Shown here: in pieces, positions 1 through 7,269 of the stretch
Layout of the letters: each line of letters opens with the position of its first letter
Numbering within the stretch: the first letter of the stretch is position 1
Assembly (NCBI GenBank): GCA_015487435.1
Contig: WFPU01000271.1
Span: 1-9,229, forward strand
Length of the DNA: 9,229 nucleotides
Direction: 5' to 3'
Source of the DNA: Sulfurimonas sp.
GTDB lineage: Bacteria; Campylobacterota; Campylobacteria; Campylobacterales; Sulfurimonadaceae
The notes under the pieces: model-generated
Told to the model about the DNA's origin: nothing
Database searches by the model: none
The model's input: only the letters and a program-made list of their open reading frames with translations
Made by a program: the position numbers and the translations under genes

Positions 1-9
1 AGAGATAAT

Positions 10-603
10 TTGAATTTTACATTTTTAGAAGTCACAGATTGTGATATGTTGGAAAAAGTATTTGCCTTTCGTTACAAAATAATTTTAGAAAGTTATCCTC
101 AATATTTTAAAAATTCAAATTTTATAGATAACAAAGAACATGATAAATATGACCCCTATTCAATTCATTTTGCTGTATTAGATGAAAATAGTGAAGTTTG
201 TGCATCGGTAAGGCTAGTACATAACTCGCCACTTGGATACCCAACTGAAAATAGTATGATATTTAATAAAAATATATTTGAAAGAGATAAACTCGGAGAG
301 ATGTCAAGAATATTTATAGGCGATAAGTACAGAAATATCAAGACTACAAAAATTATTATGCGAGGTTTTATAAAACTTTTGTACATTAAAATGATGGAAT
401 TAGGGATTAAATATACTTATGGTTCACTAGAGAAAAGTTTTTTAAGACTACTTAGAATTTATAAAATACCATATATTAATATAGGAGAAGAGCAAATGCA
501 TAAGCATGTTGGTTTACGCTATCCATCTATTTTATACACAGAGCAGCTTGCAAATGACAATCCTGAATTTATTGAATTATGGAGAAAATATCATGAAGTA
601 TAA
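10..603 (+). CDS. FeeM-like / LuxI-fold N-acyl amino acid synthase (acyltransferase)
   Basis: Predicted cytoplasmic GNAT-fold acyltransferase related to N-acyl amino acid synthases (FeeM type), exosortase-associated acyltransferases and LuxI autoinducer synthases. Such enzymes transfer a fatty acyl group, usually from acyl-ACP, to an amino acid or similar amine. The 197 aa carry positions that line up with the conserved LuxI residues: R21 in FAFRYK, D45 and D48 in HDKYDP, then SIHFAVLD and ASVRLV, and E97/R100 in GEMSRIF. The C-terminal part follows the family pattern GSLEKSFLRLLRIYKIP, IGEEQMHKHVGLRYP. The tryptophan usual in LuxI proteins near residue 33 is a tyrosine, so an acyl-homoserine lactone product is doubtful. 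The start is uncertain: TTG at 10 has only a weak AGAG upstream, and the frame stays open to base 1, so the gene may begin slightly outside the window. It overlaps the receptor gene by 11 bp. The exact substrate cannot be read from the sequence. Confidence 0.75.
   Translation: MNFTFLEVTDCDMLEKVFAFRYKIILESYPQYFKNSNFIDNKEHDKYDPYSIHFAVLDENSEVCASVRLVHNSPLGYPTENSMIFNKNIFERDKLGEMSRIFIGDKYRNIKTTKIIMRGFIKLLYIKMMELGIKYTYGSLEKSFLRLLRIYKIPYINIGEEQMHKHVGLRYPSILYTEQLANDNPEFIELWRKYHEV
581..584 (+). promoter_or_regulatory. Ribosome binding site of the TonB-dependent receptor gene
   Basis: GGAG lies 8 nt before the ATG at 593, inside the 3' end of the acyltransferase gene. It fixes the receptor start at 593 rather than at the ATG at 506 in the same frame, because translation from 593 opens directly with a signal peptide. 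The arrangement suggests translational coupling of the two genes. Confidence 0.75.
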
Positions 604-2647
604 AATTTCATCTATTTCTCTATTAGTGCTAATGAGCTTGAGTAATTTAAGTGCAAAAACTGATGATCTATTATCATCTCTATCTAGCGATATGGAACAC
701 TTTAGTGAAGTTGCAACAATTACAAAACAAAATGAGCATTATCAACCATATATCATCTCTGTATTTCAAGGAAAAGAGCTAGAAAAGTTAGGTGTATCAA
801 ATCTCAAAGAAGCGTTAGGACTAGTTCCTGGTGTAGATATGGCAACAGACAATGCAAATACACAAACTCCAATATTTAGAGGTTCTAATCCACTTGCATA
901 TGGTCAATCAAAACTTTTTATAGATGGCATACTGGTTAATAATGTCTTTTTTGATGCTTATTCTGAGTATCTATCACTGCCTATAGAGATGATTAAAAGA
1001 GTTGAAGTGGTTAGAGGTCCAGGAAGTAAAGTTGATGGAGTTAATGCATATGCAGGTTCTGTTAATGTTATAACATACGCAGAAAATTTTAAAGGGTTTG
1101 AATCTAGTGATAAACTAGTATTTAAATACGGCTCATACGATTATAGGATGGGTGGGTTTATTAAAACTTATAAAACAGATGATTTTAAAATATTTATAGA
1201 TTTTTACTATCAAGAAGATGACAAAAAACTACCTGCTGGTCCAGATGGTCTCTCTCAAGGTGTGTTTGGTACCAGCAATATAGCACTATCTAAATCAGGG
1301 GATGCCCCATTATGGCTTGAAGAATACTCATTAGGTCTTAACCTTACATATAAAGACTTTTCACTTAAAGCACGAATGCTTGAGCATACCAAAGGGAGTG
1401 CTTATGGTATTAATCTTGCATTACCACAAGAGAGTGATCGAGTAAAACTGCCGAGCCAATACCTTGAGTTGGGTTATAATAAAAAAATCAACAATTATAA
1501 TATTGATATAAAAGCAGGTGTCAAATATGATACGTTTGACTCTAAATCAAAATTAACTCCTGATGACTTGAATCTTAGTGGCATTATTTTTCAAGATGGA
1601 ATATATGGCGAACACTTTGCTAAACAAAGAACCCTATATCAATCAACCTATATTAAATATAGTGGAATAGATCAACATGTTATAACCACTGGTTATCGTT
1701 TTATAAAAGAAGAAACTATAGATATGTCATCAAAGCTTTCTAATAGATCAACTGGTGATGTTGCTTTAGTTGATTATACCGATACATTACCATTTTTTGA
1801 TAAAGATGCCAAACGCAATACCTTCATCTTCTCTCTACAAGATGAATATCAATTTAATGATAAAATCAGCTTCATCTATGGATTTAATTATGAGCAAACT
1901 TCACATAAAGATGCAGGAATTGAGCCTAGAGTATCAATGGTATATCAACTAGATACTAATAATATTTTTAAAGCAATATATAGTCAATCTCGCAGAAATG
2001 CCTCATGGCAAGAGATGTTTACGATGAATAACACAGCTAGAATAGGTAATGAAAATCTAGAACCTGAACGTGTTAATGCGTTTGAAGCTGCATATGTTAA
2101 AAAATTATCTCGCGATACCCATCTGCAGACAAATATCTTCTATCTACTTAATAAAAATCAAATATATAATTCATCTGCTGATCCTGAGTATAGAAATGTT
2201 GTTGACACAGATATTTATGGTTTTGAGATTGAATATAAAGGGCATATCTCATTTGTTGATCAACTATATCTTAACTACTCATATACATCAGGAAAATCTA
2301 ATATAAATGATGAAAACAAAAAAGAGTCACTGCCTAATATTGCAAATCATCTAATTAAAGGGTATTATATTTACAACCTTAGCAGTGTTTTATCGCTTAG
2401 TGGTATTGCCAAATATGTAGGCTCAAAAGATAGAGTATCAGGAGATGCTCGAGAAAAAGTAAAAGCCTACTCAACTCTAGATTCTACACTACAATACAAA
2501 AATAAAAAATGCAACTACAATTTAACACTTAGTATTAAAAATATTTTTAATACAAAAGTTACATTTCCATCTCCGCCAAATACTTATTCTCAAGATTATG
2601 AACAAGAGCGTAGAAATTTTCTAATAGCGTTTACAAAGGAGTTTTAA
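593..2647 (+). CDS. TonB-dependent outer-membrane receptor
   Basis: A 684-aa outer-membrane beta-barrel receptor driven by TonB/ExbBD. A signal peptide covers residues 1-21 (hydrophobic SLLVLMSL, likely cleavage LSA/KT). A possible TonB box is EVATIT at 39-44. The plug spans about 50-162: KEALGLVPGVDM, then FRGS, LFIDGILV and the strongly conserved end motif around 136-161 (RVEVVRGPGS, followed by NAYAGSVNVIT). The rest is the barrel, with the late motif SIKNIFNT and a terminal phenylalanine (FLIAFTKEF) as expected for an outer-membrane protein. The length is usual for the family and the frame is intact. The ligand is unknown: nothing marks it as a siderophore, cobalamin or haem receptor, and no iron or transport genes adjoin it. 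Lying between an acyltransferase and a YfiR-like protein points to a signalling role, which is inference. No TonB or Exb genes are in the window. Confidence 0.93.
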   Translation: MKYKISSISLLVLMSLSNLSAKTDDLLSSLSSDMEHFSEVATITKQNEHYQPYIISVFQGKELEKLGVSNLKEALGLVPGVDMATDNANTQTPIFRGSNPLAYGQSKLFIDGILVNNVFFDAYSEYLSLPIEMIKRVEVVRGPGSKVDGVNAYAGSVNVITYAENFKGFESSDKLVFKYGSYDYRMGGFIKTYKTDDFKIFIDFYYQEDDKKLPAGPDGLSQGVFGTSNIALSKSGDAPLWLEEYSLGLNLTYKDFSLKARMLEHTKGSAYGINLALPQESDRVKLPSQYLELGYNKKINNYNIDIKAGVKYDTFDSKSKLTPDDLNLSGIIFQDGIYGEHFAKQRTLYQSTYIKYSGIDQHVITTGYRFIKEETIDMSSKLSNRSTGDVALVDYTDTLPFFDKDAKRNTFIFSLQDEYQFNDKISFIYGFNYEQTSHKDAGIEPRVSMVYQLDTNNIFKAIYSQSRRNASWQEMFTMNNTARIGNENLEPERVNAFEAAYVKKLSRDTHLQTNIFYLLNKNQIYNSSADPEYRNVVDTDIYGFEIEYKGHISFVDQLYLNYSYTSGKSNINDENKKESLPNIANHLIKGYYIYNLSSVLSLSGIAKYVGSKDRVSGDAREKVKAYSTLDSTLQYKNKKCNYNLTLSIKNIFNTKVTFPSPPNTYSQDYEQERRNFLIAFTKEF

Positions 2648-3181
2648 ATGAAAAAAATAACTCTCCTTCTATTAGCTCTAATAACCATCCTTCAAGCATA
2701 TAGCTATGATGATGTCTTGCTAAAAGCTCAAGCTTCAATCTTTCCAAAGATTATGCTTCTTGATAAAAAGATAGAGGAAAAACTAATTGATGGAGAGATT
2801 ATTTATACTATTGTTTATGATCAACAAGATCATGATACTGCAAAAGAGATAAAAAAATTTATAGATGAAAATAACAATGGTTTTTTTGATAAATATGCCT
2901 ACAAAATCAATTTAGTTAAATCATCTGAACTATCTAGTTTAACTCAAACATCTGCAATTTATGCACTTATTACAAGCCAAAATAGTAAAAAAATTGCAAA
3001 TATTGCTAAAGAAAAAGGGATTATATCTTTTTCTTACGATATAAATGACCTTAAAAATGGCTTTTTATTTTCTTTAATGTTAGAAAAATCAGCTGTACTA
3101 TATTTAAATAAAGCTAATCTATATACAAATAAAGTAGATTTTGTCGTCTCTTTATTACAAATGGTCAAATTTGTTGATTAA
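2648..3181 (+). CDS. YfiR-like (DUF4154) exported periplasmic protein
   Basis: A 177-aa exported protein. Residues 1-19 form a signal peptide (KK, then ITLLLLALITILQ, likely cleavage AYS/YDD). The mature part resembles the YfiR/DUF4154 family: an early AQASIFPKIML segment, a beta-strand IIYTIVYD, an ISFSYDINDLKNG segment, then the closing pattern GFLFSLMLEKSAVLYLN followed by SLLQMVKFV, which matches the family's usual C-terminus. In Pseudomonas, YfiR restrains the inner-membrane cyclase YfiN from the periplasm; the neighbour encoded next here has a YfiN-like N-terminal layout, so the same pairing is inferred. There is no cysteine anywhere, so the disulfide-based redox control described for YfiR cannot operate. 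The ATG directly abuts the receptor stop, and AAGGAG at 2636-2641 gives good initiation. The family call rests on pattern recall and is less certain than the export prediction. Confidence 0.65.
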   Translation: MKKITLLLLALITILQAYSYDDVLLKAQASIFPKIMLLDKKIEEKLIDGEIIYTIVYDQQDHDTAKEIKKFIDENNNGFFDKYAYKINLVKSSELSSLTQTSAIYALITSQNSKKIANIAKEKGIISFSYDINDLKNGFLFSLMLEKSAVLYLNKANLYTNKVDFVVSLLQMVKFVD

Positions 3182-3197
3182 CAATAGGTCTATTAAG

Positions 3198-5141
3198 ATG
3201 AAAAACAAAAATACTAAATCTTTATCTACTAAAATCATACTTTCTATTATCTTGGTATTTTTTATTATTATATTTGTTATTTTTGCTGTTTTTGAAAAAA
3301 TAAACAAAGAAGCTTTTTATAATATTGAGATTGAAAAAGCAAATATAATAGCAAAAACTATAGAACCGCTTATGGCACTTAATATCTATCTTGGTATGCA
3401 AAATAAAATAGAACAATTCTCACTTCAACTATTAGAAAATCCAGATATACTTGCTGTAAGGGTCTTTAAAAATGATAAAATTATTAATGACATAAAATCT
3501 AAGGAGTATGAAGATAACATTAACAACTCTTTTGTCATTAAAAAATCTATCCTTCAACCAAATACAGATAAAAAAATTGGTACTCTTGTTATTGTATACT
3601 CAAATCAAAATTATAAAAAACTAATAGATGAATACACAAAATGGACAGCATCTATGCTTTTTGCTCTAGGTGTGGTTTTTCTACTATTTGGTATATATAT
3701 TAAAAAACTTCTCTCACCACTTCGTACAATTGCCAAATCACTAAAACATTACTCTCCAAATAAAGAGATTGAGATTCCTTTTACATCAGCTAATAATGAG
3801 ATTGGATTAATTTCAAATGCCCTAAACAATATGCAGCAAAAAATATCACAATATTCAAAAAAACAACAAAATATTAATAACTATCTTGAAGAAAAAGTAA
3901 ATGAAAAAACATTAGAACTCCGCAAACAACTATATATAGATAATTTAACTGAACTTCCCAATAGATTTAGCTTACTTAATGATATTAGTTGTACAGATGA
4001 TGGTGCACTACTTATTATTAATATTGATGACTTTAAAGAGATAAATGATTTTTTTGGACATATTGCAGGTGATGATATCTTAAAAAAGTTTTCTTGCAAA
4101 CTAAAAGGGATGTTTGAAAATGAGCACAACATTGAACTAAAACGCCTGTACGGAGATGAATTTGCTTTATTTTTTATGCAAAAACCATCATTAGAACATT
4201 TTATAAAAACAGCAAAAAAATTAATTTATACTGTGGGAGAGATGATTTTTTTCCATGAAAACAATGAAGTTTCCCTAAGAATTACCATCGGTGGTGCTTA
4301 TGAGATAGAAAAAGTTTTAGAAAAAGCTGATATTGCCCTAAAATCAGCTAAAAAACAACAAAAACCTTTTTTGTTATATAATGAAAACTTAAATATAGAA
4401 AAACAATATAAAAGCAATATGGAGTGGGTTAAAAAACTTAAAAAAGCGATCAAGCAGGACAAAATTGTTCCATATTTTCAACCTATTTTTGATAATTCAT
4501 CTGATGAGATTGCAAGTTATGAGTGTTTAATTCGTTTAATTGACGACAACGATAAAGTTATTGGTCCATATGAATTTTTAACTATTGCTAAAAAAAGTAG
4601 ATTATATAGTTCATTAACAAAAATAATGATTGAAAAAAGTTGTTGTAAATTTGAACATATAAATTGTGATTTTTCAATAAATCTATCTGCTGAAGATATT
4701 ATTAACCCTAAAATTGTAGAGTATATAAAACAAAAAATTAAAAAACATAATGTTTCCAATAGAATTATTTTTGAAATTTTAGAATCTGAAAATATAGAAA
4801 ATTATGAAAAAATTTCATATTTTATAAATGAGATGAAAAAGCTTGGTTGCAGAGTAGCTATAGATGATTTTGGCTCTGGATATTCGAACTTTGAACATCT
4901 TCTACAACTAAATATTGATTATATTAAAATAGATGGAACTCTAATAAAAAACCTTGATAACGATTTGAATGCTCAAGTGGTAGTCCAAACAATTGTAGAT
5001 TTTGCCAATAGATTAAATATACTCACTGTAGCTGAATTTGTTCACAATAAAGCAGTCCACCAAAAGGTTAAAAATCTTAAAATAGATCGTACACAAGGAT
5101 TTTTTCTTGCGGAGCCACAAAAAAATACAAATAATTTTTGA
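3198..5141 (+). CDS. Membrane sensor with GGDEF and EAL domains (cyclic di-GMP turnover)
   Basis: A 647-aa inner-membrane protein. TM1 is about residues 13-32, a periplasmic sensor of roughly 115 residues follows (contains LLENPDILAVRVFKND, reminiscent of the CHASE8 domain of YfiN), TM2 is about 150-168, then HAMP to about 222 and a helical linker. GGDEF starts at D248 (DNLTELPNR, NIDDFKEINDFFGH). Its signature is Y318-GDEF, with tyrosine replacing the first glycine, and the RxxD inhibitory site is absent (EHNI there). The EAL domain keeps the residues expected for hydrolysis: E442 (ECLIRL), N495 (INLS), E526, D556/D557 (IDDFGSGYS), K577 (DYIKID), E613 (AEF) and Q633 (QGF). Phosphodiesterase activity is therefore likely and cyclase activity uncertain. 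I chose ATG 3198, which has AGG at 3186-3188 and gives the natural N-terminus MKNKNTK; an ATG at 3141 would overlap the preceding gene. It is probably controlled by the YfiR-like neighbour (inference). Confidence 0.9.
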   Translation: MKNKNTKSLSTKIILSIILVFFIIIFVIFAVFEKINKEAFYNIEIEKANIIAKTIEPLMALNIYLGMQNKIEQFSLQLLENPDILAVRVFKNDKIINDIKSKEYEDNINNSFVIKKSILQPNTDKKIGTLVIVYSNQNYKKLIDEYTKWTASMLFALGVVFLLFGIYIKKLLSPLRTIAKSLKHYSPNKEIEIPFTSANNEIGLISNALNNMQQKISQYSKKQQNINNYLEEKVNEKTLELRKQLYIDNLTELPNRFSLLNDISCTDDGALLIINIDDFKEINDFFGHIAGDDILKKFSCKLKGMFENEHNIELKRLYGDEFALFFMQKPSLEHFIKTAKKLIYTVGEMIFFHENNEVSLRITIGGAYEIEKVLEKADIALKSAKKQQKPFLLYNENLNIEKQYKSNMEWVKKLKKAIKQDKIVPYFQPIFDNSSDEIASYECLIRLIDDNDKVIGPYEFLTIAKKSRLYSSLTKIMIEKSCCKFEHINCDFSINLSAEDIINPKIVEYIKQKIKKHNVSNRIIFEILESENIENYEKISYFINEMKKLGCRVAIDDFGSGYSNFEHLLQLNIDYIKIDGTLIKNLDNDLNAQVVVQTIVDFANRLNILTVAEFVHNKAVHQKVKNLKIDRTQGFFLAEPQKNTNNF

Positions 5142-5168
5142 GCTTAATAAAGGATAAGGTTTATTTAG

Positions 5169-5174
5169 TATAAT
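5169..5174 (+). promoter_or_regulatory. -10 element of the ychF promoter
   Basis: A perfect TATAAT within TTTAGTATAATTGCAAT, 38 bp before the ychF ATG. The spot about 17 nt further upstream reads AATAAA, so no good -35 is present. This is typical of housekeeping sigma-factor promoters in Campylobacterota, which rely on the -10 and AT-rich upstream DNA. It implies that ychF is transcribed independently of the signalling operon. Confidence 0.7.
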
Positions 5175-5212
5175 TGCAATAATTTAAAATAGCAAATATT
5201 ATCGGAGTAGAA

Positions 5213-6313
5213 ATGGGTTTAAGTATCGGTCTTGTAGGACTTCCAAACGTAGGTAAATCAACAACTTTTAACGCGTTAACAAAAGCACAAAATGCAGAAG
5301 CAGCAAACTATCCATTTTGTACGATAGAGCCCAACAAGGCTGTTGTGCCTGTCCCAGACAAAAGATTAGCAGTGTTAGCTAAAATTGTTAATCCTGAGCG
5401 AATTCAGTATTCAACTTTAGATTTTGTAGATATTGCTGGTCTTGTCAAGGGTGCAAGCAAAGGTGAGGGATTGGGTAATAAATTTTTATCTAATATTCGT
5501 GAAACAGAAGTTATACTTCAAATTGTTAGATGTTTTGATGATGAAAATATTGTTCACAACGAGGGTAGCATAGATCCTCTTCGTGATGTTGAAATTATTG
5601 AGGGTGAGCTAATACTTGCAGATATTGAAGTTTTATCTAATCGCATGGATAGACTTAAAAAACAAGCAAAAGCTGATAAGAGTGCAAAAGCTGCTCTAGA
5701 GATGGCAGAAGAATTAATAGAATTTTTAGCTGATGGAAACTTAGCTCGTAATTTTGATAAAGTTGATACAGATGAATATCGACAACTAAATAACGAAGTT
5801 AGATTTTTAACTCAAAAAGAGATTATGTATGGTGCAAATACTGATGAAGATGGTTTGCTTGAAGATAATGAGTATATGTTAGCTTTAAAACAACACGCAC
5901 TTGATAATAACTGTGAACTTATAAAACTATGTGCAAAAGTAGAAGAGGAGCTCATTGGTCTTGATGATGATGAAGCTCAAGAATTTTTAACTGACTTAGG
6001 TGTAGAAGAATCTGGACTAGAGCAAATAATCCATAAAGGCTTTGATAAGCTAGGTCTAATGTCTTATTTTACTGCTGGTGTTAAAGAGGTTCGTGCATGG
6101 ACTATTCGCAAAAATTCAACAGCTCCAAAAGCGGCAGCTGCTATTCATAATGATTTTGAAAAAGGTTTTATCCGCGCTGAAGTTATCTCTTATAACGATT
6201 ATATAGAGTGTGGAGGAGAAGGAAAAGCTAAAGAAGCTGGTAAGATGCGTCTAGAGGGTAAAGAGTATATAGTCCAAGATGGCGATGTAATGCACTTTAG
6301 GTTTAATGTTTAA
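5213..6313 (+). CDS. ychF: Redox-regulated ATPase YchF (Obg-family P-loop protein)
   Basis: A 366-aa cytoplasmic P-loop nucleotidase of the Obg/YchF group, a ribosome-associated protein that prefers ATP over GTP. The walker A/G1 motif is GLPNVGKST at 9-17, a switch-I-like segment is NYPFCTIEPN at 32-41, and G3 is DIAGLVKGASKGEGLGNKF at 73-91, where Leu77 takes the place of the catalytic residue as in HAS NTPases. The specificity loop is N209-T-D-E212, the variant NxxE typical of YchF rather than the NKxD of true GTPases. A coiled-coil hairpin region lies around 130-190, and the C-terminal TGS domain starts near 283 (FTAGVKEVRAWTI to the end at HFRFNV). Length is as usual for the family. GGAG at 5204-5207 lies 5 nt before the ATG. 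It appears to be a single-gene unit. Confidence 0.98.
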   Translation: MGLSIGLVGLPNVGKSTTFNALTKAQNAEAANYPFCTIEPNKAVVPVPDKRLAVLAKIVNPERIQYSTLDFVDIAGLVKGASKGEGLGNKFLSNIRETEVILQIVRCFDDENIVHNEGSIDPLRDVEIIEGELILADIEVLSNRMDRLKKQAKADKSAKAALEMAEELIEFLADGNLARNFDKVDTDEYRQLNNEVRFLTQKEIMYGANTDEDGLLEDNEYMLALKQHALDNNCELIKLCAKVEEELIGLDDDEAQEFLTDLGVEESGLEQIIHKGFDKLGLMSYFTAGVKEVRAWTIRKNSTAPKAAAAIHNDFEKGFIRAEVISYNDYIECGGEGKAKEAGKMRLEGKEYIVQDGDVMHFRFNV

Positions 6314-6324
6314 TAAAAAAATGT

Positions 6325-6393
6325 CGTCATTCTGAATTTGTACCACAAGCTTTGAATGACGATAGTTCCGTCATTCTGAACTTGATTCAGAAT
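6325..6393. repeat. Two copies of a 16-nt repeat with overlapping stem-loops
   Basis: CGTCATTCTGAAYTTG occurs at 6325-6340 and again at 6369-6384 with one mismatch. Between them, GAATGACG at 6354-6361 is the reverse complement of the first eight bases of both copies, so it could pair with the upstream copy (9 bp including flanking bases) or with the downstream copy across a 7-nt loop. The second copy also forms its own hairpin, ATTCTGAA/TTCAGAAT (6373-6380 with 6386-6393). From memory, a motif of this kind is dispersed in intergenic DNA of several bacterial groups, which suggests a REP- or MITE-like remnant; copy number here cannot be judged from one window. Confidence 0.7.
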
Positions 6394-6410
6394 CTAGCTT
6401 ATATTATTTT
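6373..6410 (+). terminator. Possible intrinsic terminator after ychF
   Basis: The ATTCTGAA/TTCAGAAT stem (8 bp, 5-nt loop) is followed on the plus strand by a T-rich stretch ending in ATTATTTTT. The stem is AT-rich and the T-run begins several bases after it, so this is a weak candidate. It is the best placed one downstream of ychF. Confidence 0.4.
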
Positions 6411-6412
6411 TA

Positions 6413-6447
6413 CAAAATAAATTCAGACCCTAAATTAAGTTTAGGGT
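6413..6447 (-). terminator. Possible terminator of the thiL-truD-psd operon
   Basis: ACCCTAAA at 6427-6434 and TTTAGGGT at 6440-6447 form a perfect 8-bp stem with a 5-nt loop. On the minus strand it is followed by CTGAATTTATTTTG. The stem contains the last codons and stop of psd, so termination would occur immediately after that gene. The T-rich tail is interrupted, hence moderate confidence. Confidence 0.5.
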
Positions 6448-7254
6448 GGCAATTGTTTGAGCATATTTAACATGATCATCCATATTTATTTTTAATTCAA
6501 GCATATCTTTTTGTGCCAAGATAATGATAGTTGATCCCATCTCAAAACATCCAAAATCATCACCTTTATTTAAATATAGACTTTCATATTCATATACACT
6601 ACATTTTTGAGCATCTGCATTTGTTTTTATATGCGGCTCAAAACTAACCTGCATTACACCAACATTTAAAGCACTTACAAGCACCATAAAAAATATCTTC
6701 TTAGATTGAGTCTCACACATAATAACTACACGCTCATTCTCAATAAAAAGATTGATACGCTTTTTTAAAGATGGAATATTTACAGGATAAAATTTACCAG
6801 GAATATGTACAGTTTTTAATACTTTAACATTACATGGCATATGGTAACGATGATAATCTTTTGGTGAGAGATAATGGTTTATAAATTTTCCATCATGAAT
6901 AATATTTTTTTGCTCTTGTGTGAAATCATTACCAATAAAATCATCACATTTATACTGCATACCTTTGATTTGAAGAGCATAATCTTTGTCTAAATCTCCA
7001 CATTCTGATATCCAAGAATCACATGGAGATATAAAATCATCAGGATTCGTAGAAAACTTTCTATCTTTTTTTAATTTTCTTGTAAATAAAGCATTTAATG
7101 TTTTATAAGAACTAGGATAATCAAATTCGCTCATATCTAACCCCATTAACTTTACATAGGTACTGTTAATAAAAGTTTGAATTTTAGTTGGAAACTCTTT
7201 ATTTGCAAATTTTCCAAATATTTGTGAAATTGCTGAAGTTATATGTCTACTCAT
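6430..7254 (-). CDS. psd: Phosphatidylserine decarboxylase proenzyme
   Basis: A 274-aa membrane-associated, pyruvoyl-dependent enzyme converting phosphatidylserine to phosphatidylethanolamine, the last step of PE synthesis. The self-cleavage motif is F-E-M-G240-S241-T at 237-242, giving a beta chain of about 240 residues and a short alpha chain whose Ser241 becomes the pyruvoyl group. The other members of the catalytic triad are visible: D79 in SPCDS, and H138 in DYHRYHMP (with H135). The N-terminal helix region and TLNALFTRKLKKDRKF are normal for the family. The start is well fixed: an in-frame TAG immediately precedes the ATG at 7254. The AGGA at 7267-7270 lies 12 nt away, a little far, and overlaps the truD stop. 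Last gene of a three-gene minus-strand operon, 15 bp after truD. Confidence 0.96.
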   Translation of the reverse strand: MSRHITSAISQIFGKFANKEFPTKIQTFINSTYVKLMGLDMSEFDYPSSYKTLNALFTRKLKKDRKFSTNPDDFISPCDSWISECGDLDKDYALQIKGMQYKCDDFIGNDFTQEQKNIIHDGKFINHYLSPKDYHRYHMPCNVKVLKTVHIPGKFYPVNIPSLKKRINLFIENERVVIMCETQSKKIFFMVLVSALNVGVMQVSFEPHIKTNADAQKCSVYEYESLYLNKGDDFGCFEMGSTIIILAQKDMLELKINMDDHVKYAQTIATLNLI

Positions 7255-7269
7255 CTATTTATATTATCC

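Noticed and set aside
506..592. An ATG at 506 in frame with the receptor would add 29 residues at the N-terminus.
   Set aside because: It would lie deep inside the acyltransferase gene and bury the signal peptide; the ATG at 593 has a good GGAG and begins directly with the signal peptide.
3141..3197. An ATG at 3141 in frame with the GGDEF-EAL protein.
   Set aside because: It overlaps the end of the YfiR-like gene by 41 bp and adds a polar stretch before the natural membrane-protein N-terminus; ATG 3198 is more plausible.
4149..4163. Loss of the first glycine in GGDEF as proof of an inactive domain.
   Set aside because: Other first-position variants are tolerated in active cyclases and the rest of the site is intact, so inactivity cannot be asserted from sequence.
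3222..4759. Minus-strand open frames opposite the GGDEF-EAL gene.
   Set aside because: They are shadows of a well-supported plus-strand gene, with low-complexity Ile/Phe/Ser-rich translations.
5173..5180. The palindrome ATTGCAAT overlapping the ychF -10 box, as a possible operator.
   Set aside because: An 8-nt palindrome is expected by chance in AT-rich DNA, there is no second half-site or neighbouring regulator, and ychF is normally constitutive.
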